From a virus, in the IMG/VR virus record IMGVR_UViG_3300044638_000754, positions 1 through 24,911 of that record: a DNA stretch of 24,911 bases. The stretch is one strand, 5' to 3'. Both the position numbers and the translations under genes were made by a program. The notes beneath the pieces are model-generated. The model worked only from the letters and a program-made list of their open reading frames with translations, had not been told where the DNA came from and did not search any database. The stretch's first letter is position 1. The number at the start of each line of letters is the position of its first letter. Below are positions 1 through 6,793 of the stretch, piece after piece.

Positions 1-274
1 ATACCGTAGATATATTACCTGGAATTCTTAATTGAGTTCCTGGATTAATAAAAAACGATGCTTCATTTAGATTGTTTGCAACTGCTATTACCCACCACAA
101 TGCTTTATCTCCAAAATATTTAGAAGCGAGTATATCCAATCTATCAGATGCTTCTGAAATAATATAAAAATCATTATCAGACGGTTTTATTTTCGGATAT
201 ATAGTACTACTTATATACTGTTTTTTAGTATCTTTAGTTGATAAGGTTTTGGAATACAAATATCTACTTGCCAT
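1..274 (-). CDS. LysM-like baseplate wedge protein (gp53-like), 3' end beyond the window
   Basis: Only the first 91 codons are in the window; the gene runs off the left edge. Residues about 37-86 form a LysM-like fold: DRLDILASKYFGDKALWWV, then an Asn-rich turn, then INPGTQLRIPG. The pattern 'DRLD-x2-A-x-KY-x-GD-x3-WWVIA-x-AN' followed by 'PG-x2-LRIP' is typical of LysM-containing phage baseplate proteins, the group that includes T4 gp53. Such proteins sit in baseplate wedges or at the hub-wedge interface and are structural. The ATG overlaps the stop codon of the preceding gene by one base (TAATG), so translation is probably coupled. This ORF was translated by hand because it is open at the edge. 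It could instead be a tail X/XkdP-type LysM protein; without the C-terminus the two cannot be separated. Confidence 0.6.
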   Translation of the reverse strand, partial: MASRYLYSKTLSTKDTKKQYISSTIYPKIKPSDNDFYIISEASDRLDILASKYFGDKALWWVIAVANNLNEASFFINPGTQLRIPGNISTV

Positions 275-1647
275 TATTCTTTTGTTTCGTTTATTTTGCT
301 TGCATTGGGACTTCCATCAAAATTATATTTGTATTTAGTAATACCACCTGCAGTGGTTTCGGTTTTATGATTTTCAATAATTTTCATACCAATTTGTACA
401 TCTATTACAGATGGATATAAGGTATTGGCAAGATTTGATAAAAGACCGCTGAATGCAGTACTTCCAGACGTACCACCATTAGGGTTACTATTAGGCCATA
501 CGGTATTGTCATCTATTTCAAATGATAAACTTTCTATATACCCATATACATTTTTATACATATCACCAATTGTTAAGTAAATTAAATTTGGAGAAAATGC
601 GTATTGTGATGTTTGAGTATCTCCTCCGTATTTCATTTCTGAAATTTCTTCATAAGGAAATGCCAATGATTTAAGATAATTTACCTTTTTTATCATTACA
701 CCTTTTTCTTTAACGGTTGTGTAATATAATTTTAAAGTAAATTGTAAAGTGCGTTCCACTCCCAAATATCTATTCACTTTAAATGGTGAACCTAAATATC
801 TAAAATTTGTCCATTCTGGACTTATATTTTCAGATAATCCTGTTACAGCTCCTGCAAATGGAATTATTGATTTGTTTCCTTCTTTTCTGAATAATACCCA
901 AATTTGATTTACATCTCTATGATTCAGTATATCAGTAGTTAATTTTGATTCATCATCATATTTTTCCGTTTGGTTGATAAAATTATTTGCACCATCCCAT
1001 CCAGCTTTTTCAACTGGATTTCTCTCTTCGGTTTTAACTTCTATTGAAAATAAATCAGTAATGGTTTTATCTCCTACTGTAGTGTTGTTGTAAATTTGTT
1101 TATACTTTGAAAATTTTGTATCTTCTCCCATAGTTTTACCTCCCAGTTGAGTTCTTCCAAATTGGGGTGCAAATCCTTGAGGTTTTCCATTATTTCCTTT
1201 TAATTTTGTTGCTAATTTTTTTAAATCTTTTGCTGAACCAAATTTGTTTAATCCTTGTTGTACCACTAAAGCTGCAGCGGATGCAGGAGATTGTCCATCC
1301 AATAATCTCTTAATAATTGAATTGGGTGCAGGTGTATCTTTTACATAATATGCTCTATCAGCATCTACTGCGTTTCTTAATTGAGCTTGAGTTAATGCAA
1401 TGAGTGTTAATGGTTTCGCAAAAGGAGCTTCACTTCTGAATATAGTATCTGATGGTCTATTTGCAAACCCACCTAAAGCACCTCCAACTTGATTTCCAAT
1501 TGCATCTGCTACCTTACTAGGAGATGATGTTAATAATGCGGCACTACGGGCTACATCAATAAATCCTTTACTTTCAATTCGGATTTCTCCTAATTTTCCA
1601 TAAAGGTCTTTTTTCTGTGATTTGAAAAGGTCTCTAATTTGTGCCAT
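274..1647 (-). CDS. Putative baseplate tail-tube cap/junction protein (gp48/gp54-like)
   Basis: 457 residues. The N-terminal third is Ala/Gly-rich and probably helical. The C-terminal part (about 260-440) is beta-rich, with blocks VERTLQFTLKLYY, SPNLIYLTIGDMYKNVYGYI, LSFEIDDNTVW and YPSVIDVQIGMKIIENH. The arrangement 'LTIGD-x-Y-x3-GYI-x-SLSF-x-IDD-x-T-W' then 'P-x-VIDV-x-I' recalls the tube-cap/tube-initiator proteins of T4-like tails. Position supports this: it directly follows the tape measure, as genes 48 and 54 follow gene 29 in T4. The product would sit between baseplate hub and first tube ring. A TATTTATA-type motif lies 18 bases upstream of the ATG. The assignment rests on remembered family patterns plus synteny, so the exact T4 equivalent is uncertain. 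Confidence 0.5.
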   Translation of the reverse strand: MAQIRDLFKSQKKDLYGKLGEIRIESKGFIDVARSAALLTSSPSKVADAIGNQVGGALGGFANRPSDTIFRSEAPFAKPLTLIALTQAQLRNAVDADRAYYVKDTPAPNSIIKRLLDGQSPASAAALVVQQGLNKFGSAKDLKKLATKLKGNNGKPQGFAPQFGRTQLGGKTMGEDTKFSKYKQIYNNTTVGDKTITDLFSIEVKTEERNPVEKAGWDGANNFINQTEKYDDESKLTTDILNHRDVNQIWVLFRKEGNKSIIPFAGAVTGLSENISPEWTNFRYLGSPFKVNRYLGVERTLQFTLKLYYTTVKEKGVMIKKVNYLKSLAFPYEEISEMKYGGDTQTSQYAFSPNLIYLTIGDMYKNVYGYIESLSFEIDDNTVWPNSNPNGGTSGSTAFSGLLSNLANTLYPSVIDVQIGMKIIENHKTETTAGGITKYKYNFDGSPNASKINETKE

Positions 1648-1665
1648 CTATAGTTCCGTATTTAC

Positions 1666-1674
1666 TATAAATAT
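1666..1674 (-). promoter_or_regulatory. ATATTTATA motif, candidate late promoter
   Basis: Sense strand reads GAGATATTTATAGTAAA. It ends 18 bases before the ATG of the tube-cap-like gene, in the 52-base gap after the tape measure gene. One of nine exact copies, all at gene starts. Confidence 0.45.
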
Positions 1675-1699
1675 CTCTAATGTAAATTTATAGGAATTA

Positions 1700-4600
1700 T
1701 TAAGTTCTAGCTACTCCGTAAGTCTTGTTATTAATATCAAATAGTTTTTTGCTCAAAACTTTACCATCCAATGAAAATTCTTTGCCCGCAGCAGTAGTGG
1801 TTGCCCATGCTATTTCTTCTAATAATGCAGCACTAGCTCCAAGTAACGCTACCATTTTGCTTTGTGCATTTCCAGTATATGTCATCTCTTTCTCCATTGC
1901 AGCTTGGTGTGCAGCGGATTCTTTTGCTACTTTGGTATTCGCAGTGGTAGCCACTACAACTTCTTTATTAGCTTCTACTGCTGCTGCTTTTTGTTGTTCA
2001 ACTGCTACTGATTTTTGAACAAGACCTTTTTCCTCGGCCATTTTTTCTAATGGTGTACCCTTAACTGCCTCACTTATATCCGGTAAATCCATTTTACCCA
2101 ACCCTAGTTGCTCTCCTATCCAAGAATCAGCTATACCATTCCAAAATGTTGCAAATGCAAAATGAAGCATTGTGAATGCATCTTTAAATGGAGAAAATAT
2201 ACCAGATAGCATATCCAAAAATCCGTTTGACAACGTATCCCACGCTCCTTGAAAATCTCCACTTAACAATTGACCAAATGCACCTACTATATCAAATAAA
2301 AATCCAAATATAGAAAGTAAAGCAGTGAAAGGTTGCATTAATGTAGTACCAACATATTCGGCCATCATTGAGAATATAGACCCCAGTCCTTCATCAAATC
2401 CAATTGATTTTAAAAAATTATCCACATTCTCAATTACAGGCCTGAACGCATCACCTATGGCAGAAAATTTCTCACCAACACTATCCCACAATTTGCCAAA
2501 GTTTTCAGATACACCTGGTGCGTAATCATTTATCCATCCACCCAACGTATCTCCCAAAAATCCACCAACCATCATACCCAATGGTCCACCAAATGCAGCT
2601 CCCAATGCTGCTCCACCTGCTGCTAATCCACCTTGTAAAAGAGCAGCACCGGCTGCTTCACCCGTTGAACCACCTTCTTCTTTTTTCTCCATAAAAGCCA
2701 TACCACCAGAAAGTAATCCACCTGCTGCGCTACCACCTACTTTGGCCACCTTTGACATTGGACCTGTCAAACTTTTCATAATTCCACCACCTCCGGCGCC
2801 GCCAGTTCCACCTCCACCTGGCATCATCTTTTTAAAAATATCCGGTAAAAAGTTACCAAGCATTCCTCCAAGACCCGCAGCTATTGCTCCACCTAAATTT
2901 TCGCTAAACATTCTTTCTATATCCAATTGAGCCAAATCGGTTAGATATTGCTTATATGCATCAGAACTTTTAAGAGTAACATCTTTTATTGCAGATAAAG
3001 CAGCATCTTGAACTGCTTTTTGTCCAGAAATCAGTGCTTCTTGAGTTGCCAATGCAGCTGCTGAATTTTGTTTTAATGCTAAAAAGGCCTCATTCGATGC
3101 TTTGGCACTTTTTTCTTCCAACGTACCCACTGTTCCAACTCCTTCTTGGAATCCAGGAGTTGCTATTTTTTTTAATGTATTTAAATCCATTCCACCAGTT
3201 GCTTGTTGCAATTGTTGTTGTTGGAACATATTCATTTGGGAAGGGTCTAATCCTTGAGCCCGTAATGATTCCAATGCACCTTCGGTATCACCACTTGCAA
3301 ATTTAGCTCTAACTTGAGATAAATCTACATTCTTACCCAACATCGCTGATAAACTCATTTCGGCTTTGATACTATCTTTATAGTTCAACACCATATCTTG
3401 CCCAGCTTTAGCTACTTCATTGAAACTAACACCTAATGATTTTGCATAAACTACTTGTCTAGCTAATGCGTTACCACTTTGTATTTGATAACTTAATGCC
3501 ATTTCAGATGCAGATGCAACTTCATTCATTATATCACCAACATTTAATCCAGCCTGGTCTGCCATTGCTCTAGTACCTTCCGCCATATTTAATGCAGTAC
3601 CAGCCGATACTCCATCTAATAATTTAAATGCCTGTTGTACGTTTGCAAGATTATCAACCGATATACCACTTCTTTCAGAAAATATAGCCATATCGGCTGC
3701 TAATTTTGTAGAACCACTACCAGATTTCGATGCTGCAGCGGTAGCGGTTGCAATTGTTTCCGCTGATATTCCTGCTAATTGTAATTGAGATGCAGCGTAT
3801 CCTACACTACCCAATCCTTTACCAAAAAGTGCGGTTTTTGATGCTGCGTTAAATTGAGCAGCCATACTTTGTAATTGGAAGCCAAAATCCGAAGCGGCTT
3901 GTTCTGCGGCAAATGCTAATTCATTTTGAGCTGTAGCTACAGCAAATGCACCATCAATTTGAGCTTGTTTTACATCATTTGCTGATTTAACACTAGCTTT
4001 GGTTCCAGCCCCAAAATAATCATACGCCAATTTTCCAGCTGCTGCTCCTAATGCAGCCAATGCTGCTTTACCCAATTTACCCTCATTAACAATCCCTCCT
4101 AACGCATTACTAAATTCTTTAGCCAACGGAATACCACTACTTCCTAATTGGTCTATTGCTCCATTCATAGTATCTAATGCTGCGGTACTTCTTTCTGCAG
4201 CGTTTACAAAGGATTCCACTTCCGCCCTACCCTCTATAAATGTCTTTACCAAATCTTTACCCGCTTGAGTACTGGTATCTATTGCAGATAATAGGTCATC
4301 AAATGATTTTACAGATTGTTTTACTATCTCATTATATTCTTGTTGTGATATTCTACCATTTTGTAAATTACTAGCTGCAGTTGCTATTGAAGTATTCATT
4401 TCAGCGTATGCTTTACCCGCTGCATCGATATGTTTTAGTTGTCTATCATCAAACGTACCTGATTCAACTGCAGCTGCTACACTTCTTAATGTATTTTTTG
4501 CAGCATCTAATTTAGTATTAAATGTGTTTTGTAAAGCGGAATTGTTTTGGAGTGTATTTCCGATACTAGATAATGTATCATCTATGGAATCAAAATTTGT

Positions 4601-4825
4601 TAAATTCTCCTTTGTTAGTTTTTTGAGAGAATTTAAAACAGCCAACTCTTCACGATTTGCTCGGAGAATTAATTCGTGCTGCGCTATTCTACTTTCTAAA
4701 TTTGTCCTTTCTTCTCCAGACGCAGTAGCGGCAGCTCTATTCATTTCGAGAATACGAGCATTAACGAGTTCGATTTCTCGAAGTAACGCTAATCTATCCT
4801 GTTGGTCCTGATTGGGTGTTGACAT
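1700..4825 (-). CDS. Tail length tape measure protein
   Basis: 1041 residues. The N-terminal ~120 residues are charged and helical (coiled-coil-like: LLREIELVNARILEMNRAAA). A long Ala/Ser/Gln-rich helical region follows. Residues about 665-680 are a Gly-rich linker (MMPGGGGTGGAGGGG), and about 718-768 are a Gly/Ala hydrophobic segment (GGAALGAAFGGPLGMMVGG) that could insert in the host membrane during ejection. A hydrophobic FTALLSIFGFLFDIVGAF segment follows. This architecture is typical of tape measure proteins, which line the tail tube and set its length. It is the longest gene in the window and lies between tube/gp26-type genes and a tube-cap-like gene, the position of T4 gene 29. The start is 12 bases from the previous stop; only a variant TAATTTATA is present there. 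Confidence 0.85.
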   Translation of the reverse strand: MSTPNQDQQDRLALLREIELVNARILEMNRAAATASGEERTNLESRIAQHELILRANREELAVLNSLKKLTKENLTNFDSIDDTLSSIGNTLQNNSALQNTFNTKLDAAKNTLRSVAAAVESGTFDDRQLKHIDAAGKAYAEMNTSIATAASNLQNGRISQQEYNEIVKQSVKSFDDLLSAIDTSTQAGKDLVKTFIEGRAEVESFVNAAERSTAALDTMNGAIDQLGSSGIPLAKEFSNALGGIVNEGKLGKAALAALGAAAGKLAYDYFGAGTKASVKSANDVKQAQIDGAFAVATAQNELAFAAEQAASDFGFQLQSMAAQFNAASKTALFGKGLGSVGYAASQLQLAGISAETIATATAAASKSGSGSTKLAADMAIFSERSGISVDNLANVQQAFKLLDGVSAGTALNMAEGTRAMADQAGLNVGDIMNEVASASEMALSYQIQSGNALARQVVYAKSLGVSFNEVAKAGQDMVLNYKDSIKAEMSLSAMLGKNVDLSQVRAKFASGDTEGALESLRAQGLDPSQMNMFQQQQLQQATGGMDLNTLKKIATPGFQEGVGTVGTLEEKSAKASNEAFLALKQNSAAALATQEALISGQKAVQDAALSAIKDVTLKSSDAYKQYLTDLAQLDIERMFSENLGGAIAAGLGGMLGNFLPDIFKKMMPGGGGTGGAGGGGIMKSLTGPMSKVAKVGGSAAGGLLSGGMAFMEKKEEGGSTGEAAGAALLQGGLAAGGAALGAAFGGPLGMMVGGFLGDTLGGWINDYAPGVSENFGKLWDSVGEKFSAIGDAFRPVIENVDNFLKSIGFDEGLGSIFSMMAEYVGTTLMQPFTALLSIFGFLFDIVGAFGQLLSGDFQGAWDTLSNGFLDMLSGIFSPFKDAFTMLHFAFATFWNGIADSWIGEQLGLGKMDLPDISEAVKGTPLEKMAEEKGLVQKSVAVEQQKAAAVEANKEVVVATTANTKVAKESAAHQAAMEKEMTYTGNAQSKMVALLGASAALLEEIAWATTTAAGKEFSLDGKVLSKKLFDINNKTYGVART

Positions 4826-4837
4826 TTAATATATAAA

Positions 4838-5095
4838 TTACTTTATACCGTATTTTTTTTGAAAATCATCAAGATGTTTAGTATCTCCTCCTCCATACTT
4901 CATCATCATGTGCCTATTCCAATCAGTACTTTTAGAAATTTTATCATCATAATCTTTCCAAATATCCGCAAGTTCTGGACTTTTATCTCTTAATGATGAT
5001 AACCACTCACTTTCTTTTCCATCGGATTTAGCTCGAAAAAAACTTTTGAAAAATCCCATTAAACCGGCTTCTGTTATTTTTATTTTTTTAGACAT
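4838..5095 (-). CDS. Small conserved-looking protein of unknown function upstream of tape measure
   Basis: 85 residues, charged and mostly helical: MSKKIKITEAGLMGFFKSFF, then KSDGKESEWLSSLRDKSPEL and a Trp/Asp-rich stretch. No catalytic motif, signal peptide or membrane segment is visible. It occupies the slot held by genes 27 and 28 in the T4 order 51-27-28-29, but at this length it cannot be the gp27 hub protein. It has its own upstream ATATTTATA motif 23 bases before the ATG, so expression appears independent of the gp51-like frame. It could be a tape-measure chaperone or a small hub component; the sequence does not decide this. Confidence 0.6.
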   Translation of the reverse strand: MSKKIKITEAGLMGFFKSFFRAKSDGKESEWLSSLRDKSPELADIWKDYDDKISKSTDWNRHMMMKYGGGDTKHLDDFQKKYGIK

Positions 5096-5118
5096 GATAG
5101 TTCTATTATTTATTCTTA

Positions 5119-5127
5119 TATAAATAT
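5119..5127 (-). promoter_or_regulatory. ATATTTATA motif, candidate late promoter
   Basis: Sense strand reads GATGATATTTATATAAGAA. It ends 23 bases before the ATG of the 85-residue gene and touches the last base of the gp51-like stop codon. Confidence 0.45.
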
Positions 5128-5420
5128 CATCTTCTTCTTATTTTAGAAGAATTATTTGATTGAGATTTACTTGTAGCTTTATTCATTGCTTCACTTTCAC
5201 TTTCTTTTGCTTTCAATAATTCTCTCCAATAGAACTCCCGTAATTTAATGGGCATAAAATATACATCATGCCAATTAAATCCACCATTAGCATAATAAAC
5301 CATTTGAAATAGTTTTTGATGTAATACTATGGAATAATTACTCGGAAGGGTAAAAAAAGTCGACCCCGAATGGGATACGAAGAACCTCCTTTTCTCCTGT
5401 AAAAGGTGATTCGTAATCAA
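5127..5420 (-). CDS. gp51-like baseplate hub assembly frame, probably expressed by frameshift from the gp26-like gene
   Basis: The conserved-looking part begins at NYSIVLHQKLFQMVYYANGG (about 43-62 of the open frame) and continues FNWHDVYFMPIKLREFYW, ending in a charged Ser/Lys tail. The 'GGF-x-W-x-DVY-x-MP-x-x-LR-x-FY' pattern fits small baseplate/tail assembly proteins such as T4 gp51, which follows gene 26 in T4. The only start upstream of this part is a TTG at 5418-5420, deep inside the gp26-like gene. The first ATG (in LFQMVYY) would cut the helix. The frame is +1 relative to the gp26-like gene and overlaps its last 83 bases. A fused product made at the seven-T run (5352-5358) is therefore attractive. 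The true 5' boundary is unknown; the extent given is that of the open frame. Confidence 0.5.
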   Translation of the reverse strand: MITNHLLQEKRRFFVSHSGSTFFTLPSNYSIVLHQKLFQMVYYANGGFNWHDVYFMPIKLREFYWRELLKAKESESEAMNKATSKSQSNNSSKIRRR

Positions 5421-6168
5421 ATTTTAAATCTAAATCTGGACTAATTTTACCAATCTCTTTTCTCAATGTTTTGGAATCTCCTGCTAATAATCTATTTGTA
5501 ACAAAGTTACTAATATATCCTAAATCCCTATTACCATCTACTTCTGTAATAATTCTTCTGTATCTGGATGTGATTTCATTACTTCCCTTTGTAGTTTTTT
5601 GTAAAGCTTCTATATCTTTATTTATTGCAAGTTCATCACCATGTGTTAATAATCTAAACTTTATAGGAGTTTTAGAAATAGGTAACGTATAATCATATTC
5701 ATTATGTCTTGATAGTAAACTTTCGTCAATTTCTTTGATTTGAATTTTTAATAAATCTACTACTACCTTTACAGGTTCATTTTCGTTAGGGTCATTAATT
5801 GTAACTTCATATTCAGGTCCGAACGCTAACACTCTGGATGATATCAAAATAGCATTTTTATCACCTATTAATAAATCATGTACATTTACTCCAGGTTCAA
5901 CTACTACTGATTCTAAAAGTTTATCTAAATGTATTCCTTTTTTAACTAAATTAGGAGAAGTAAGGATATCCTCTTCCTTTGCCGTCATTAATTTAATCGT
6001 AATTTCTCCTTTAGCCAATGGGGATGATTCTGGATAACACAATCCTTTAGATGGTAAACTGATAACCTCCGTTGGGAATGGATAATTTTTTTGCTCATGA
6101 GAAGGCGTTGCACCTAATCCTCTAGTAACCTGTTGTTCTACGTTTTGTTGTTCCATAAATAATAACAT
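5338..6168 (-). CDS. T4 gp26-like baseplate hub / tail assembly protein
   Basis: 276 residues from the ATG at 6168. A second ATG at 6156 (MEQQNV) is equally plausible and would give 272. The core is SLPSKGLCYP (37-46), MTAKEEDILT (61-70), then KKGIHLDKLLES and LLIGDKNAILI (99-109). This is the pattern of the T4_baseplate (gp26) family: 'LPSKG-x-x-YP', 'MTA-x-EEDIL', 'KKG-x-x-x-DKLL', 'L-x-GD-x-NAIL'. T4 gp26 takes part in baseplate hub assembly. Its place right after the tube gene and before a gp51-like frame supports the call. Near its 3' end the codons GAC TTT TTT TAC give a seven-T run, followed four codons on by TAA, while the +1 frame stays open into the gp51-like sequence. The gene lies downstream of an intrinsic terminator, so it probably has its own promoter. 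Confidence 0.75.
   Translation of the reverse strand: MLLFMEQQNVEQQVTRGLGATPSHEQKNYPFPTEVISLPSKGLCYPESSPLAKGEITIKLMTAKEEDILTSPNLVKKGIHLDKLLESVVVEPGVNVHDLLIGDKNAILISSRVLAFGPEYEVTINDPNENEPVKVVVDLLKIQIKEIDESLLSRHNEYDYTLPISKTPIKFRLLTHGDELAINKDIEALQKTTKGSNEITSRYRRIITEVDGNRDLGYISNFVTNRLLAGDSKTLRKEIGKISPDLDLKFDYESPFTGEKEVLRIPFGVDFFYPSE
5352..5358 (-). other. Seven-T run, candidate programmed frameshift site
   Basis: Sense reading GAC TTT TTT TAC CCT in the gp26-like frame. tRNA-Phe on the second TTT can re-pair perfectly after a +1 slip (next codon ACC) or a -2 slip; either enters the gp51-like frame. A SD-like AAGGAGG lies about 26 bases upstream, which is further than in known SD-stimulated sites, so its role is doubtful. 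Confidence 0.4.
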
Positions 6169-6178
6169 TTTGTTTAAT

Positions 6179-6187
6179 TATAAGTAT
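6179..6187 (-). promoter_or_regulatory. Variant ATACTTATA motif upstream of the gp26-like gene
   Basis: One mismatch from ATATTTATA, ending 10 bases before the ATG at 6168 and just after the terminator at 6195-6230. If the motif is a promoter, this copy would restart transcription. Low confidence because a single degenerate AT-rich match is weak. Confidence 0.25.
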
Positions 6188-6194
6188 ATATAAA

Positions 6195-6230
6195 ACAAAA
6201 AAATGGAATGTATTTCTACACTCCATTTTA
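6195..6230 (-). terminator. Intrinsic terminator after the tail tube gene
   Basis: Arms 6201-6212 and 6217-6228 pair over 12 bp with one G-U, around a 4-base loop. The minus-strand 3' arm runs into a T-tract. An A-tract precedes the hairpin, so it may work in both directions. It lies in the 88-base gap between tube and gp26-like genes. Confidence 0.75.
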
Positions 6231-6256
6231 GTTATTTTAAAGTTTACAATTAAAGA

Positions 6257-6745
6257 TTAGTATTCAAGAATTGCGTAATCATAAGTTAAAGTTAATTCTA
6301 TCGATAGTGGGTCGTTTGAAGCCCAATCCAATTCACCAAAGTTTGCCGAAGTAATGAATGCTCCTTTAAGAGTCCATTGTTCTACTTTATCACCAACTGG
6401 ACCTAATAAGAAGAAATTGATATCTTTCTTATAAAAAGCTGCATACCCATCTCTACCTGTCAATGATTCATGTGAACTTCTAACCCACTCCATAACTTGT
6501 TGTGCTCCAGATGGAACAATTGGGTCATAAAGAGATATAGTTATATCATCCCAAGTTGATTTTCCCTTTATCTTACGCTTTACGTTGATATGGTCTAATT
6601 CAACTATTTCCGAAGTAAATGTTGGTCTACTTGCAGTTTTGATGATGTATGATTCAATACCATTGATTTCCATAATAAATCTATTCCCCAATTTGGGTTC
6701 AAAATTTCTGTAGAACATCTTGTCAAACTCTAATATTTCTGGCAT
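6257..6745 (-). CDS. Tail tube protein (gp19-like)
   Basis: 162 residues, the usual length for T4-type tube subunits (T4 gp19 is 163). The sequence has the family's layout: PKLGNRFIMEINGIESYIIK at about 17-36, an alternating-polarity strand EIVELDHINVKRKIKGKSTW, ITISLYDPI, a helix with MEWVRSS, the turn TGRDGYAAFYKKD, and the C-terminal strands WTLKGAFITSANFGELDW and LTYDYAILEY. Hexamers of this protein stack to form the inner tube through which DNA and ejection proteins pass. It directly follows the sheath gene, as gp19 follows gp18. An ATATTTATA motif lies 27 bases upstream of the ATG and a terminator lies just after the stop, so it may form its own abundant transcript. Confidence 0.92.
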   Translation of the reverse strand: MPEILEFDKMFYRNFEPKLGNRFIMEINGIESYIIKTASRPTFTSEIVELDHINVKRKIKGKSTWDDITISLYDPIVPSGAQQVMEWVRSSHESLTGRDGYAAFYKKDINFFLLGPVGDKVEQWTLKGAFITSANFGELDWASNDPLSIELTLTYDYAILEY

Positions 6746-6772
6746 TTGTGTATATATTTAATGTTTATTACT

Positions 6773-6781
6773 TATAAATAT
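6773..6781 (-). promoter_or_regulatory. ATATTTATA motif, candidate late promoter
   Basis: Sense strand reads AACAATATTTATAAGTAATA, ending 27 bases before the tail tube ATG, between sheath and tube genes. Confidence 0.45.
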
Positions 6782-6793
6782 TGTTTTTTAAAA

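Noticed and set aside
238-420. Plus-strand ORFs throughout the window (for example 238-420, 12057-12545, 20767-21144, 22339-22626)
   Set aside because: They lie antisense to clear structural genes, have low-complexity translations (Leu/Ile or Val/Pro-rich) and no start-site context. They mirror the Ser/Thr/Ala codon bias of the opposite strand.
5370-5395. SD-like AAGGAGG upstream of the gp26/gp51 junction as a frameshift stimulator or start site
   Set aside because: It is about 26 bases from the T-run, beyond the spacing of known SD stimulators, and no start codon follows at a usable distance in the gp51 frame. It is simply encoded by Lys-Glu-Val codons.
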